Shown: positions 34,401 through 48,313 of the stretch, piece by piece
Numbering within the stretch: position 1 is the first letter of the stretch
Layout of the letters: every line of letters starts with the position of its first letter
Assembly (NCBI GenBank): GCA_932294295.1
Contig: OW028579.1
Coordinates: 2,361,285-2,425,284 of the forward strand
Length of the DNA: 64,000 bases
Direction: 5' to 3'
DNA from: Alitta virens
Taxonomy: Eukaryota > Annelida > Polychaeta > Phyllodocida > Nereididae
Notes under the pieces: model-generated
The model's input: the letters and a program-made list of their open reading frames with translations, nothing else
Told to the model about the DNA's origin: nothing
Database searches by the model: none
Made by a program: the position numbers and the translations under genes

Positions 34401-37400
34401 ACACTACAAGTATTCGGCGTAGCAGCAGTTCCTGATACTAAAGACCCTGACATTGGTCATCTGGTCATAATAACAGAAGCAGGCCTCATGAACACTTTGC
34501 AGTTCTATCAAGAAAATGACGTGCCTCTCTATGTGACGTACGATCTGTGGGCAGGGGTCTCTGCTTCTGTTTACATGTTGCACCAAAAGAAAATTATTCA
34601 CCAGGATCTCAAACCGGAAAATATTCTTATTACTGCAGTAAGTTGATCATATGAAGTGATTTGGTTAAGTCATCAATCGTCTAATTATAATGCTTTTGTC
34701 AGTATACTGTTGTGAAACTTTAGAAACTAATTTTTTATATTATGATCTAATGTTATCTTTCGTATAACATACCAACCTTTGCAGCTTTGTAAAGTCTACA
34801 TTTTAATTAACTTGTCATTTAAAGTTTTATGTCACGTTAGATAATTTTATTCAAATCCAGTGTAAAATTTTTACCAGCTTTATGAGGTTTTGCTTCTCCA
34901 GGAGCCACAAACTTACCTTATAAGCAATGCAAACGTAAACATCGACACTTTATAACAAACATTTACATTTTGCAGGTAACTCGTGATGAAATGGGTCAGA
35001 TTGAAAAGGTACGTTCTCTTATTATGCCTTATCATGAATATTCATAACGCTGATTTTAAGAATTACAACTAATGCACATTGTCATAATATTGTTGATTAT
35101 ATTTCTACTGCTGGTTTTCAGGTGAAATCCAAAATCATCGACCTGGGTATGGGCAAAAGGGTCTACACTGAAAAGGTTGTAACAGATGACATACTTGGTA
35201 CTCATGGTTACCATCCACCCGAAGTTCTGTTTGAAGATTCCTATGACTTCAGAGCCGATGTATTCATGTTGGGTGTGACATTCTGTGTTATGGTAAGTCT
35301 CTTTTTGTTATGAAGAAAGAAAAAAAAAAACAATTTCTCAAAAATACTAAAATCTGGGTGATGATTCAGAGTTTTAAAAGTGAAACTTGCATGTTTGCGG
35401 TTGAGAAAATGACTGGAAACGTCAGGAAAGTGTATAAAACTTCAAGGTCGTGGCAAAATTATTAGTGCCAGTCTTCATGAAATCAGAACATAGCCATTTT
35501 TTGCCTATGTCGCTGTTACAACAATTTTTGATGAGGCTTTGTTCACTGGATCTTTAGAACAATATTTTGAAACCTCAAACGTTACATTTGGAGAAGGTTG
35601 ACACTGCAGTCCGAGATGTGTAAATTCAATAACTGACCTCATTAATTGGCCATCTAGAGCTATTGCAATATATAGAAAGATGAATGTGGTATTGGCTAAT
35701 TTGGTAATGGGGTAAAAATGGTTACGTTAAAAAGGGATGGAAGTCTGTCCCTCATTGGGTGTTGTTCTGTCTTAAATTTGAACCACCTGTAAATGTTTCT
35801 CTGAAGATCCCATGATTTTGTCACAAAAGCATATATGTGACCTGAAAGAATATTATGTGAATTGAAAAAGTATGCTGAACAACATTTCTGATGATATTAA
35901 ATTGCAAGATTTAGTCAACTGTTCCTTATTTTCTTTCAGTTATTTCCCCCGTCATTCCTCAAAAAGGATCTGCCAAACTTTTTGAAAAAGTTGCATGCTG
36001 CCAAGAAGAAAGGATTAGCTGGTATTGATCTATATGAGAAAAGCTTTGAGCCAAACTTTGACGTCAATCAGAATATCTCACCATGTATCAAGTCGATGTT
36101 GTGGTAAGTATTTTTAGGCTAAACACGTTGGAGAATGCACTGGTTTGACATTCTACCGTATTTAATGCATGTATTGCGCAGTATGATCTAGAGCATAATG
36201 TGGCCCTCGTTTGAGAGGTTAAAAGAGATGTATGAATGTAGTACCTAATGCTTTCGCTTCATTTAAATACGAGCGTAGTGATTTGAAAAGGGATACTGCA
36301 ATGTAGATTAGCCCTGCAAGATTAGCCCCTTTACTCATGTATCAATGCTTGCAGATGTTTCTTGGTCGTAACCCTGATCAAGCTACAGTAATGTATCTCT
36401 TTTCATGTTATTTCTCCTAAAGAACAGAATGCCTATCTTAGGCCGTGGTGTGATGACACCAGGCAACTGTTCAGTGACTGAATGACCTCTAGAGGGACTA
36501 TATGTGCAAAGTCAGCTCATGGTCGATTGGGTGGTGGCCAGGGTGAAGTGCACCCACTTCCCCTTGTGAGCGAGTTGTTATAAAATATCCTTCATCATTA
36601 GTATTCTGTCAAATATTGAATTTATTTTCTCTCTCTTTTCACAGCAATATGTTGGAGCTACAAGACCAGCGAACGGTCACGTTAGCCGAATGTGTCGAGT
36701 TGTGTCGAAGTGAATCCGATTCTGTAAAAGAGCAAGCGAGACGTCTCCCGCCTATGTTGCATCCCTGTGTCAATGGACAGGTAAGTGACCATTTCATTTA
36801 TATGAGAGCGCTTTGTTAATTTATTTACTTGTGTTTCTGTGTCATCTTATGACAGATTCCACAAGAGTGCCTTCCTTTTAAATTGACAGGTTCTTCCGTT
36901 GCAGGATTCTGGTATAAGTGGATTGGGTCAGAGCATATCTCAGAATTTAAGGGTAAGCTATTTTGAAATAACTGTGTCATGCTATTCAGAATTACTTTAA
37001 GGCTTTGCTATTGACGGTGGTAATATCTTTGATAGGATAAGCATGCTTGAAGAAAAGGAACTGGCATAAGAAACTATCAGTTCTTCGTGAGGCGTCTTAC
37101 CAGTTAGTTGTAAATGCTATTCAGAATCTCAATTAGTCTTTTATCAGAATTAAGCTACTAATGATAGATACGTCATTTCATTGCAACTCATGAGTTGGAC
37201 AATATAATATATATACATATAGATATTAATTGAAATATTTCAGTCTTTAAACATTTAAAATGAAAAATAAATGGAAGCGACAAATATTTTATTTTACTGT
37301 TTTTGACAGAGAAACCCTTCAGGGTGGTCTCTGTCCTTGTATTTACTTCTCTGTCATGAGAGGTGAGAGAGTGGGTTGTTTTGATAATGTTGTAATCCAG

Positions 37401-38618
37401 CCCCTGTTTGGGGAGCAAGTGAGAGGGTGCCAGAATGGTCCTAAACTGAGCCACTAAGCATGTAGATGGTTGGTTATACAGCGGATTTTGAAATAACAGC
37501 CCTTTATTAAGAACATTTGCAAAAATAGGGCTATTTTTGTGGTATTTTGTGGTTGTTACGGCTGTTTGCCTTGCATGCAACCCACCTCAGTGCCCCTGTT
37601 GGCGAATGTAAGAACAAGGCCTAGGTACTGTACAGAAACTCAGAGGTTATAGAGGTTGGCTCTTCTGAGAAGTTTTAGTGTCCGGGAAGAGAGTGGAGGG
37701 GTCTCAGAATGGTCAAGACCAGGGCTACTTTGGGTAAATAACACAGGGAGCAAATCTGTTGTCTACTGAAGTTGTGAGATCAGGAAAAATGGTGGGAAAC
37801 ACTGCGAATTGGATCCAGCTGGATCCCACCTTGTCACACCTGTCCAGTATGCAATATACTAGTTCTTTCAATTAAAATGACAGACCAGATGAATTACAAT
37901 CGGGGCAATTGACCATGTGACTTGCATAAATGTTTTAATTGCACTTGAGCTTTGTTTAGAACATGCCACTGTAAGTGTACCAAGGGTGCATTTGTAATTT
38001 AATAATTTTTCATGCAATTTTAATATAATTTTAATGAAAACACCGAATCCATCTGATAATTACTCTAAGCTGCAAAATACATTAAGCTGAGAATGTCTTG
38101 CTTATCACACATTTCATTGAGTGATCAACTCGCAATTAGTCATTGTTATATTGAAAACATATAATATCATGTCAACCTTGTCTTGTTTCTTTGTCATGAG
38201 AGCGTCAAGTCTAGTAGCTATAGAATGTGACATTAATTGAGATTTTTTGCTATCAAGTCTTGTGTCCGAAATGAAGAATTTGAGTTGTGATGTCAAGAGT
38301 GTATTAGTGTGCTTTATTTTCCATAATGTCAAACCCGACTGAAACGTGTATGTATTTGCTTTGTTCTCTTCACAGGTTGGACGCAGAGGATGTAGAACCC
38401 GAACTGCCAACAGTAGTCAACAAGGTAGCACTGGTAGTGGAGCAAGTCGTGGGAGCCGCACCAGCAGAAACAGTCAGGGTAGCAGAAGGAGTCAGTGCAG
38501 TTCTACGAGCAACTACAGCGTCATGTCATTAGACAGACCTTTACGTAAGAGACGGCTAGCTGCTCAGCCGGCTGCTACTGGTAAAAGACAGAGACGAAAC
38601 ACTGCTTCGTCGTCATAA
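31437..38618 (+). CDS. Serine/threonine-type protein kinase with atypical HQD and DLG motifs
   Basis: Exons: 31437-31639, 33141-33228, 33586-33779, 34373-34637, 34976-35008, 35122-35292, 35940-36103, 36645-36780, 36905-36952, 38376-38618; 514 aa if the first exon is used, 436 aa from the ATG at 33172. Kinase domain: glycine loop GKGGEGVV, VAIK-type lysine in AAVKTV, catalytic loop HQDLKPENIL (HRD to HQD), metal-binding DLG in place of DFG (IIDLGMGK), and PPE in place of APE (GYHPPEV). Lys, both catalytic Asp and Asn are all kept, so activity is plausible. The C-terminal 80 residues are Ser/Arg-rich with a bipartite basic cluster (RPLRKRRLAAQP, GKRQRRN), suggesting nuclear targeting. I cannot place it in a named kinase family. 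The first exon (31394-31639) fits in phase but has an overlapping short upstream ORF, so the true start is uncertain. Confidence 0.82.
33921..34153. mobile_element. MITE with about 40-bp inverted ends
   Basis: Left aggccatccttaaaaatatt and tatgttgcgggt pair with acccgcaacata and aatttttaagaatggcct on the right. Lies in a kinase intron. No coding capacity. Confidence 0.8.
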
Positions 38619-41433
38619 ACAATGATAAATGTGTGGATGTACTTGTTAATTCACAGTGTGATAGAGGTGGAAGGCGTGTGTGTTCATGACAGAGTCAGGC
38701 TCACGACTTTAAAGATTACTTGTGGTATGAGGATGATGAAGAACCCACCGACACGATGGTTTATTGACCATGAACTGTTGCAGATGAGGCGGAACTTGTA
38801 TTGCACTGGCTCTGCTTCTAAGACTTAATATATTATAACGCAAGGGCGAATAGTGTTGGTGATTAGTCGCAACGTGGAAGACTAGTGTGATTGCGAAAAG
38901 GAATGGTTGGTTGAAAATTGAATTTTATTGTGTGAATTTGTTCATATATTATCATTTCTGTGCTTCTAGGAAAATTGTCTGCTTTTAGTAGTTTTTTGAA
39001 TGAGCTTCGGTGGCTTAAAGTCACGTTATTTAAATGGCAGAATCCAAGAGATGTATATTACAAAAATGTGTGGGAATTATATTAAATGGTTTGATGGCTT
39101 TGAAGATAAGGGTTTATGGTAAGGAGTTCTAAGACATGGAGACATTGGTGTTGGAAAGTTTCTATGGTGATACCGCCCTACTTGATTAACACCATCTTGC
39201 CGGGTTAAAACAATGGCATGCTGCACCAGGTGAACTTTTACATGATATCATTCCGATCTGCATAGATAGGTGCATACTGTATTCAGATTGAATATTTATA
39301 TATTGTATAATTTATGGAGGTTATGGATTTACACAAAAAAAGCTGTCTTTAATTAAAGCGTTATTTATATTTATTAGTCCTGATGTTGTTTGTCTATAAT
39401 ATGTTTGTTGGTAAAGGACGAAATATTGTATTAAAGTTTGAAGTTTCCCACCATTAGCATTGATAAGTTTGACCCTATTGTGAACTACTATATACAATTC
39501 TTGCCATAGTTTAAGTCTACATGTGAATAATTCATGATTTACTTAGATCTATGACATGTGACACGCTTCTTCACTGATTGTCATGTGAGTGTATTCCACA
39601 TGCCAGAATTAATTGGGAAAGCAAAGGTATTTTTTTGCGCATTCATAAAGTTAATATTTAAAGATGTACATTGAATATTGAAGTGTTAACCCTTCTGTTT
39701 TGTCGTTGATATTTGACGTAATATATTTTACACGGAATTTTTACTTGGTCAACGTAACTTTGCTCGGTGATGTTTTTCGTGCTTTGTAATGTCTTTTGGG
39801 GGAAATCCCATTTCAATGTTACTTTGTACATTAATAACATGCTTTTAGCTGTGTTTAAAGGATAGCCTGCAATACTGTAATCTGCTTTGCTTGAAATCTA
39901 ACAGCACTTTGTGACGTCTAGTGGCCTAGTGCGTTTAAGTGATATTAAGGAAAATATACTGTAAAGTTTCCAGGTTCTTTCATAAGAGATTACATAAGGC
40001 TGTTATATAGTTGGATGTAGTTGTTATATTTCTGTTTAAAAAAGATTCCTGAATTTGTCAGTGATTCATTATTGAATTTTTCAAATCTGTTTAAGTAATG
40101 AAACGATGATTTAGATAAACTTAAGCTATGCGCGATCTAAGTTCTTGTTGCTGTGTGACAGTCAAGCTTTGCCTTACGAATCTCGTAAACTATTTTCATT
40201 AATTTTGGAAATATATGAGTGCTTGAATTTATGGATGTATCGGTACTCCTATGTACATATATACAAAGAGTAAGTAATTTGACCGGAGCAACAAATGTAC
40301 CTTATAAAGGATTTCCCTTGTAATATAAATGTAAGCAAATATTTGCGCCGAAAAAAATTATTTTAAGCTTTTTGAGTGTTTTTTAATGAGATATTAAACC
40401 CTACGCAATTAATAAACAGCTCAACTTCTGCCTAGTCTGTTCGTGAATTGTAGCCGATCAGAAAGCAGGGAGCAAATATGACGTCACTCTGGGTTTCAGT
40501 GGAGGATCACCTAACACGCCAGTGTGCTTATGTTGTTAAGTCTCAATTTTCTTTTAATATCAGTGAAGTTGCTCATTGAACCTGTAGTGAGAAAAGAGAA
40601 AACATTTTAACTAATTGATAAAAAAAGATATCGGGTCTATGAGTGCATGTACTACAATGTTATATGGCCTCAAAGTCTGGAAATCCCTCTTCACACAACC
40701 GCACCAGTTTCTTACTCTTTATGTATACACATATATAAACGTAAATTGGCAAATAAATTCAAGCGCTCGTGTATGAATCTGCGTATTCGTGTGACAACTG
40801 AAAAAAGAAGGAAATTGTGTTCGGATTATATTGCTTATATTAGCAACTATTCCAGGTTTCCAACTGAAAACAAAAAAATTGTTTTACTTCTGCCTTAGAT
40901 ATTTGTGATTGTTAAAAACTTGTCCCGCCTGATCTGTGTAGCTTTGCTCTGAAAAAATTGCTGAATTAACATGCAGTATTTGAGAACAATCGATTATTGC
41001 AACTTCGTTGTTTACTTCCTATGTTTATTGAAAAATAATAACAAATGATCTCTATAGTTTCAGCAACAATCAGTATTATATGTCTGAAGATAGGTATAAA
41101 TATATATATAAAATATGTATAACAAAAAATCCATGGCATTGTCTTTAATATTTTAATTGAGGATTATATTGTATGGTGGTAACAGTACATTAAATATAAT
41201 AATTGTATATTTTTGCTATCTCATTTTAGTACTGTTACTTCGTACATATTTCACTGTAACAGTACGACTGATTTAAGTTTGCTTGAAATAATAACAGGCC
41301 ACTGCAAGTGGATTATAATTTTACTTCTTAATTACTATTTCTTATTGTAATTTATAAATCCGTACTGTTCTCATGTAAGGCCCGTTTTTATTGCTAACAT
41401 AACTGACACAATGTGGCTGTTGATCAAAATGAA

Positions 41434-41439
41434 AATAAA
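41434..41439 (+). terminator. Candidate poly(A) signal of the kinase gene
   Basis: AATAAA followed about 20 bases later by a GT-rich stretch (ttggttatgttttgttaccg). It would imply a 2.8 kb 3' UTR. An alternative AATAAA lies at 40411-40416. Confidence 0.35.
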
Positions 41440-42457
41440 ACCTATATGAAACAATATATTTGGTTATGTTTTGTTACCGTTGTGATCTTCCATTAGCGAT
41501 TAATGATGTTTGTTGACTTGAGTGAAGGAACTTCCAATGGTCCTCACTTTACACTGCATCAAAGAGATGCATCTTGATTGTACATGTAATATTAATTAGT
41601 AGACAAAGATTATCTTGATTGTAGACATGGATTGGCATTTGATTAGCCTAGAAAATCAAGAGGTTAAAATGCCAGATTTTCTTTAGGGGGCTCATGCAGC
41701 TTCCACCCCCAAACACCAAAATATTCCATGGGCATGCCTTCAGATGAACAAAATGTACCAATGGTGAAACCGTGTTTAGATCAATATTAAATATAAGCTT
41801 CAAAAGATTTGAAATTGCCGAACCATCACTGGCCAAACAAAGAAAATACCTACTGTGGCGCCAAAGAAAATACCAGTGCTGCCACCTGGAGGAATTCCTT
41901 GGAGGGAACTCCCAGCCTCTTTATCATATATGTTTACCAAACTGGAAAACCCCTCTTCAGATTGAATGGAAACTTGACAGAAAGTGAGTATAGACGGTGT
42001 TACAGGTAAAATCATTGCTTGTGAAGCCCACAAAATGTTGAAATATATAGTCAGAAGTTGTATGTGACATTTCAAGCCCAGAAATCATACTGACAGGTAC
42101 ACTCAAGAGTTAATTGTCCGTGTCATGTCATGTGATAATATCAACACACCAACACCCCATCACCCATATATGTCTGTATCACCAGAAGATATATATAGAA
42201 TTAATCCTGGTATCTAATGAGTGATATATCCATGCAGTGTCACTCTATGGATAGTTTCAGACCTATATCAGTATATGTATAGACCACCTTGATTGGATGT
42301 AACTAATGTTATGTTTTTATGAATTGTTCTTTGTAGAAGTTTGACATATCCCACAGAGAAAATATACTATTTCTCCTCTTGGTCATCACTGGTCATATCC
42401 ATGCCTCATGCTTGCTATTGTTGCCAAGTAGTTATCAGGATTATTAGAGGTGTAGCC

Positions 42458-42482
42458 GGGGAGGGGGAGGGGGGTGTGGGGG
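42458..42482 (+). other. G-quadruplex-forming run
   Basis: Four G tracts of four to six separated by one to three bases (gggg a ggggg a gggggg tgt ggggg). Confidence 0.7.
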
Positions 42483-43605
42483 TCAGAATCCATCCCCAAT
42501 GTGGCAATGCCCCAACTTGACATTGAACATGCATGCATGTTGAAATGAAAATCTAAGGAAAATGAAAATAGACAATTATCACCTCACAGGTATATAAATT
42601 ATTTAATGTCAGTAAAATTATGTTGAAAGGTTTTCTTTTTTTTGCTTGTTCAAAATGATTTTGAGGGACAAATAAAACCCCTCCCGAAGGTCACTTAATT
42701 GTGGCTATGCCCCTGAGGATTATTAATGGTATGCGTGACTGATCGAATGGTGATATTCTTTGAATAGCTCTTTTTTTCAAGCCAGGTATCTTAAGTAGAT
42801 TTTAGGCATTATTGTTAAGGGCAAAAGTCGGGTATGACCGATTGTTATTATGTCATAAGTGGATTTGCTTGACTAAAGGTAATGCATCAGGCGTTCGTGT
42901 TATCATTGACGCTTGAACTTTTATCACAGATTACTCGGGCTTAATCAGAGATAGAAACTGATAGGTCTGTAACTCTGTATCTGAATGCACGTCTGCTTCA
43001 TTTTGATCATTTCTGTTCTCACTGTTAGACCGTTCATTGACCATGACTGCGTTGATGGTAAGTGCAAAATAGTCACTATCATATTTTTAAACCAAGCGAA
43101 TATCATTTTATTTGTTAGCCGTAATTCATACTATTGTCATCTGAAGGACTTGCTTATCAAATGTAACAATAGTAGCAACAAATGGCAAAAATGATATATA
43201 TTGAATTCATTCATTCATTCATTCATTTGAAATTTTACAATGGTAGCAACGAATTGTAGAACTATATATTATTCATTCATTCATTTGTGCATTTGAATGT
43301 ATTCTGTTTAGCAGTCTTGGTAAGTACAAAGACCTGGAAATACTCTTGATCAAGTGATGGAATCTAGATCATTCTCATGATTATAATTTGAGGCAATTTT
43401 TTTGTGGGCTTGAATGTGAATGAAATGAATATTTATTACCGCAGGATTTGTCCGTCAAATTCTTGATCAAATCTAAATTATTCAGTTTTCAAAATACTGA
43501 TTTGTAGGAAACTATGTTAACTTGTTTTTAAAAATGAATCAGATTGATATATTCAAGATACACATAGCTTTTCTGGCCAATATGACATTGTGTTAGTTTT
43601 TAGGT

Positions 43606-43607
<2 letters not shown>

Positions 43608-43645
<38 letters not shown>
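43608..43645. repeat. (AT)n microsatellite
   Basis: Uninterrupted AT dinucleotides of about 38 bp. Confidence 0.95.
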
Positions 43646-43648
<3 letters not shown>

Positions 43649-43740
43649 ATATATGTAAATAAGGTGTAATACTTTGACAAACAACAAGATAACTTGCTGG
43701 CTTTTAGTGTTGGGTAAAATGTCACATTTGCATTTAAATC

Positions 43741-44165
43741 CCAGATAAAGGAATCTCTTTCTTTGGAAAAAGTACAGTATAGCGGACCCAAATTTATGAC
43801 CTTATTTAGCGAGCCTTTTTAAAATGCTTATGACGTCATATCACTGAATTCAATGAACAAAAACGACTTCTCTTTTCATTTTCAAGACAAGAAATTGTAA
43901 ATTATTTTTTTTTATTGGGGGCAGCTTCCCCCAAACCCCCGCTGTACTACGCCAATATTATTCCTCTTCTGTGCCAGAACAAATTTTGGCTAATAGTGAT
44001 ATTTCATTAACATTGATGGACGCCAAATATGGCCATACATTTACAGTATAGCGGACCCAAATTTATGACCTTATTTGGGTCCGCTATACTGCACTATACC
44101 CCTTTCTTTTTTTCTCAAAAATATATTGCTATTGAGAAAAGAAAGAAGAGATTCCTTTATCAGGG
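43741..44165. mobile_element. Nested palindromic MITE
   Basis: Outer arms: gataaaggaatctctttctt at left and its reverse complement at 44140-44163. Inner arms: cagtatagcggacccaaat at 43775 and 44045 in direct orientation, and inverted at 44074-44093. Two elements, one inside the other, or an internally rearranged one. Confidence 0.75.
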
Positions 44166-45421
44166 ATAAGTTAATTTTCTACAAACTTCAGCGACAAGGT
44201 CCTTGATAAGCATGCAATGATAATGGTAATTGAATTATTGAGTATTACAATATATTATAGTGATATTATTAGCGAATGATTCATGTCGGATCAGGAGATG
44301 CAAAGTGCAGCTTGAGTGCACAAGTTCAAATGGGGTCAATGGTCAGGACAAAAATATTTTGTACATTCTGCTTCGACAAGTATTCAGGATAGACATGCTG
44401 ATGTCACTGGTGATATGGGTCATTTGGCCCTCTTGGACTGATTTTGATATATTATGATACATTTATTCAATATTTGGGACAATATTCATTCATTCCGAGC
44501 ATCAACACAACTTCAGGACAGTTCATGATCTACTTAGCATCTCACGTTAAACGAATGTATTAACTCTTCACAGTAAGTACATGTACGGTGTTTGAAACGG
44601 AACAAAGGTTATTGTTAGTATTGAGTTGGAGTACTGTCATCATAAATATAGGAGGTATAAAGAGTATCAGAATGTTGCATTATCAGTGATTATCATTGTA
44701 AATTTAATTTTGATTTTAAACTTATTCCATTGGCTAAGTTGGTGGGTTAAATACTACATAACAATTGACCTTTCACTGTTTTGAATTTTTAGTCATTATT
44801 CATGAATTATCCAACTATTTAGAAGTCCCAAGTTATGCAAGCATTAAATTAAACTAGAGATTATTGCCAGGTTCAAGTCCAATATGTATATATTTTATTT
44901 TACTATTCTATTCATTTTTCTTTTTCTTTTTTTTTTTTGGTTGAAAAAGCAAGTTGAACCTTGTAATCATATACATTTATGTTTTTTTTTTTTGCTTTTA
45001 TAACATTATGGAGCAATATATCATTGAACAATATAACAATGTCTAGTCTTAACTGCAGGTTTAAAATGCATTCTAATGTCATAGGTAGAATTTTGAATAT
45101 GTTACTCTCCTGAGGCAGATGTAATGGTGTCATACACAAAATGCAGGGGAGCAAAAAGGATGAAAAAGCAGTTACTGGGTGATGAGGTTCTCTAACTAAC
45201 ACACAATCAGACTAAATACCTAAGAAATAATTTCCCGATCGTTTGGCTTTCGGTTCAGGACTACATACTTAGAATGTACTTGTACATGAACTTGAATAGT
45301 TGTACTTGTACTTGTACTTAAGAACATTGTGTTGTACTTGACCCCAAACCTGCTAAATAACTAAATTGAAGATAAGTTTTATGCCATTGTTAATTGTATT
45401 TTTCAGGTTGAGGAAACAAAG

Positions 45422-48313
45422 ATGTCCGCAGTGAGGGGCAAGTGGCCCCTCCTGTTGTTTCTTGCGGTTAGCGCAGGGTACGTCTCTTATCTAGTATATT
45501 GGCCGATGCCAGCAGACCTTCCGGAACCTTGGAAGGCACGGAATCTTCTTTCCCTGCTTCATTCTATAGGACGCGTGGTAAGTTTGAATACGAACACTAC
45601 TCAAAACTATGGCGCGACTAAATTTAGCGGACAACTAGATATATGGGACAACTATATTTTTGAAGTTAAGACATTTATCAATGGATTTTGAAAAGGTATA
45701 GATTTGTTGAGATGTATGCATTGATCAAATCATGTACGTTGTACATGTACAGGCATTCCATGATCATGTGCCATCTGTGGCTGTAAACATCCTGGGATAT
45801 ACTCACTAAAATTATTCATCTTACTATCTTAGTCTAGTGAAAACAATCCAAAAACACACAGTAGCCTATTCCTGCTGTTGTAATGACTTTCAGTTTTGAT
45901 TTTTATTAAATTGTTGTTCTGTATTTGGGAGAAAAATGGGCACTTCCGCACTTAATCATATTTTATTTATTGTCCTTTTCAGTCCTATTATGGACACATG
46001 ATCGGACTGGGCGATGGCTACCACATCAGTCGTTTCCTCATAGATTTTTTCAGCAAGATACCTCCAAAGGATTACTCTGGTTTAGAGGTAAGAAAATATG
46101 AAATTTTCATTGCACTCATCTTCGATTGCTTTGTGTCTTAACACCTGAAAAGAGCCATCGAGTAGATGATAGGGCAATTTATTTTTGGCGATATGCTTCA
46201 CTTAAAAAAAAAACGATTGCTACTCTCATGGGAGAAGCCTTCGCCACATTGAAGACTTTTTAGTGTGAAAAAAGGTAATTGTTTTTTGTAGATAAAATGT
46301 TAGCTAAATCACGTAGTTAGTGGTAGCAGCTGCTTATGGATAGAATACTTCAATTGATAAAAATGAAAACCCTGTTTGCAAATCCCCCCCCCCCCCCCCA
46401 CAGGCCGACAAAAATAACCCTAAATGTAACTTATTATCAGCCTTGCAGATATATTTGAAAGTCTGGCCTTTTTATATAGAGTATTTCTGACACGGAATGC
46501 TAAAATTTTGTTTTCAATATAAGCGTAATACATAAACTAACTTATTATATATACAGGTGTCGGATGTTGAATTTGATGGTATCCCTGTTCGACTGTACAT
46601 TCCCGAAGGACGGACCCAACCAGGTCCCGGAATCGTGTTTTACCATGGTGGCGGATGGGTCGTTTGCAGCAAAGGTAGGCCTATGTACATCATTCACGTT
46701 CAGTTGTTGCTCTTCTTATACTATATCAAGTATCTCTATTTCAGTTTTTGTGTATTGTAAATTGATTCAATTAGCAAATACACAATATGAAATAAGTGAT
46801 TAAAATGGTGGCATTTGATTTCTGATGTAGCCTCAAGTATCGCAAATAACTTATTTGTATTTGTAAATCTTGGAAATAAGTTATCTGTCTTTGGTCCAAC
46901 ATTACATTTATGCCTATTCTTTCCTCTTTCTCTCCTTACACAGAAAGTCATGACCCTATGACCACTGTATTGGCCAGGGAACTTAATGCAGTGGTGGTTT
47001 CGGTCGAGTGAGTGTTTTTTTGCGTATATTTCTCTTCTTGCTGTTCTGTCAGTTACTCTGAACTTTATATTTATAAATTCCTATCCTCATTTGGAATTAT
47101 AAAGTTATAATATATAAATTATAAATTCGGCATGGTATACTGTGTCAAGGGTTCCTTAACACCATTTAGCTTTCTGCTTTTTCCTCATACATGATATTTT
47201 GAAAGGTTTTAAATAATGGTATCACTGAATGCAATGGTTTTATCAAAGCTAAATGCTACAATGAATGGTCATATTTTTCCAGTTATAGACTTGCTCCAGA
47301 GAATCCTTATCCTGTTCCGCTAGAAGATTCGTTAAAAGCGACCAAATATTTTTTCAAACATGCCAAAAATTTGCTGGTTGATGTTAACCGCATTGCAGTT
47401 ATGGGTAAGTCAAGTGGTTTGTTTCTTATTAAAGAAAAACAATGATTAATTAATTTTAATGAGCTGATAATTTTTTTTATTATAATTATGTATCATTGGT
47501 GTACGTCATGTAAACTTCATATATTATATAAAGATGAAACAAAGAGTAGAGATTTAATGAGCTGATCTACAAGTTTTGGTGAAGAAAAGTTATTTTATAT
47601 GACATTCAGCATTGTTAAGCAGGGTTTATATTATTGTTTTTAACACTTTGTAATATCTGATTTTAGGTGACAGTGCAGGAGGTAACTTAGCAGCTGCCGT
47701 AGCCTTGAAGATGAAGACGGAAGCTCACCACCCTATGCCTAAGATGCAAGCTCTCATTTACCCTATTTTGCAAGCATTTGACTTTACAGGACCCTCTCAC
47801 ACAGAAAACGGTGGGACTGTGTTAGGTTCCCCCATTGAAGTTGCGTTTGTTGCGCTCTCCTACATGGGAGCGGACTTCCAGTTGCTATGGCAGGTCGTCA
47901 ATGGCAACCACACTACAGCACAAATGCGCAAAGACTATGCGAAGCTTGTTGACTTCAGCCTTGTACCTGAAGAACTCAAACGAAATTATACTCCCAAAGC
48001 CCTACCTCCAGGAAGTCACGCTTTAGCTGACAAGCTCAAACTTCGCTTACTTGACCCTTACTGCTTCCCGCTAATGGCCAATAACTTGGAGAGCTTGCCT
48101 AGTGCCTACATCGCCACTGCCGACCATGATCCGTTAAGAGATGATGGTATCATGTATGCCAAACGACTGGAAAAAGCTGATGTCAAAGTTACATGGCGTA
48201 ATTACAAAGATGCTTATCACGGCGTAATGGCCCTTATCACCCCACCCCTGGAGACTACTGTCGGGTTGAAAATGATTAATGACCTTATTGATCATACTAA
48301 AAGAAACTTGTGA
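45422..48313 (+). CDS. AADAC/NCEH1-like membrane serine hydrolase
   Basis: Alpha/beta-hydrolase of the hormone-sensitive-lipase family, expected to cleave acyl esters such as cholesteryl or acetyl esters at the ER membrane. Exons: 45422-45577, 45983-46087, 46557-46674, 46944-47007, 47283-47404, 47667-48313; 403 aa, against about 400-408 for AADAC and NCEH1. An N-terminal membrane anchor (residues about 8-27, KWPLLLFLAVSAGYVSYLVY) gives a type II topology. Oxyanion-hole motif HGGGW is at about 117-121, nucleophile GDSAGG with Ser191, then Asp343 in DHDPLRDD and His373 in AYHG, so the triad is complete. The ATG is the first in an exon entered by a tttcag acceptor at 45406, 15 bases upstream. 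Which paralogue it is cannot be settled here. Confidence 0.93.

Larger units (their letters stand above)
38619..45406. other. Kinase 3' UTR and intergenic DNA
   Basis: No further gene supported. Holds a G-rich run at 42458-42482, attc tetramer tracts near 43200-43290, an (AT)n tract at 43608-43645 and a nested palindrome at 43741-44165. Frames at 41772-42075 occur on both strands without a recognisable domain. Confidence 0.55.

Noticed and set aside
41772..42075. Overlapping ORFs on both strands
   Set aside because: No homology signal that I can recognise, and nearby text looks like transposon ends.
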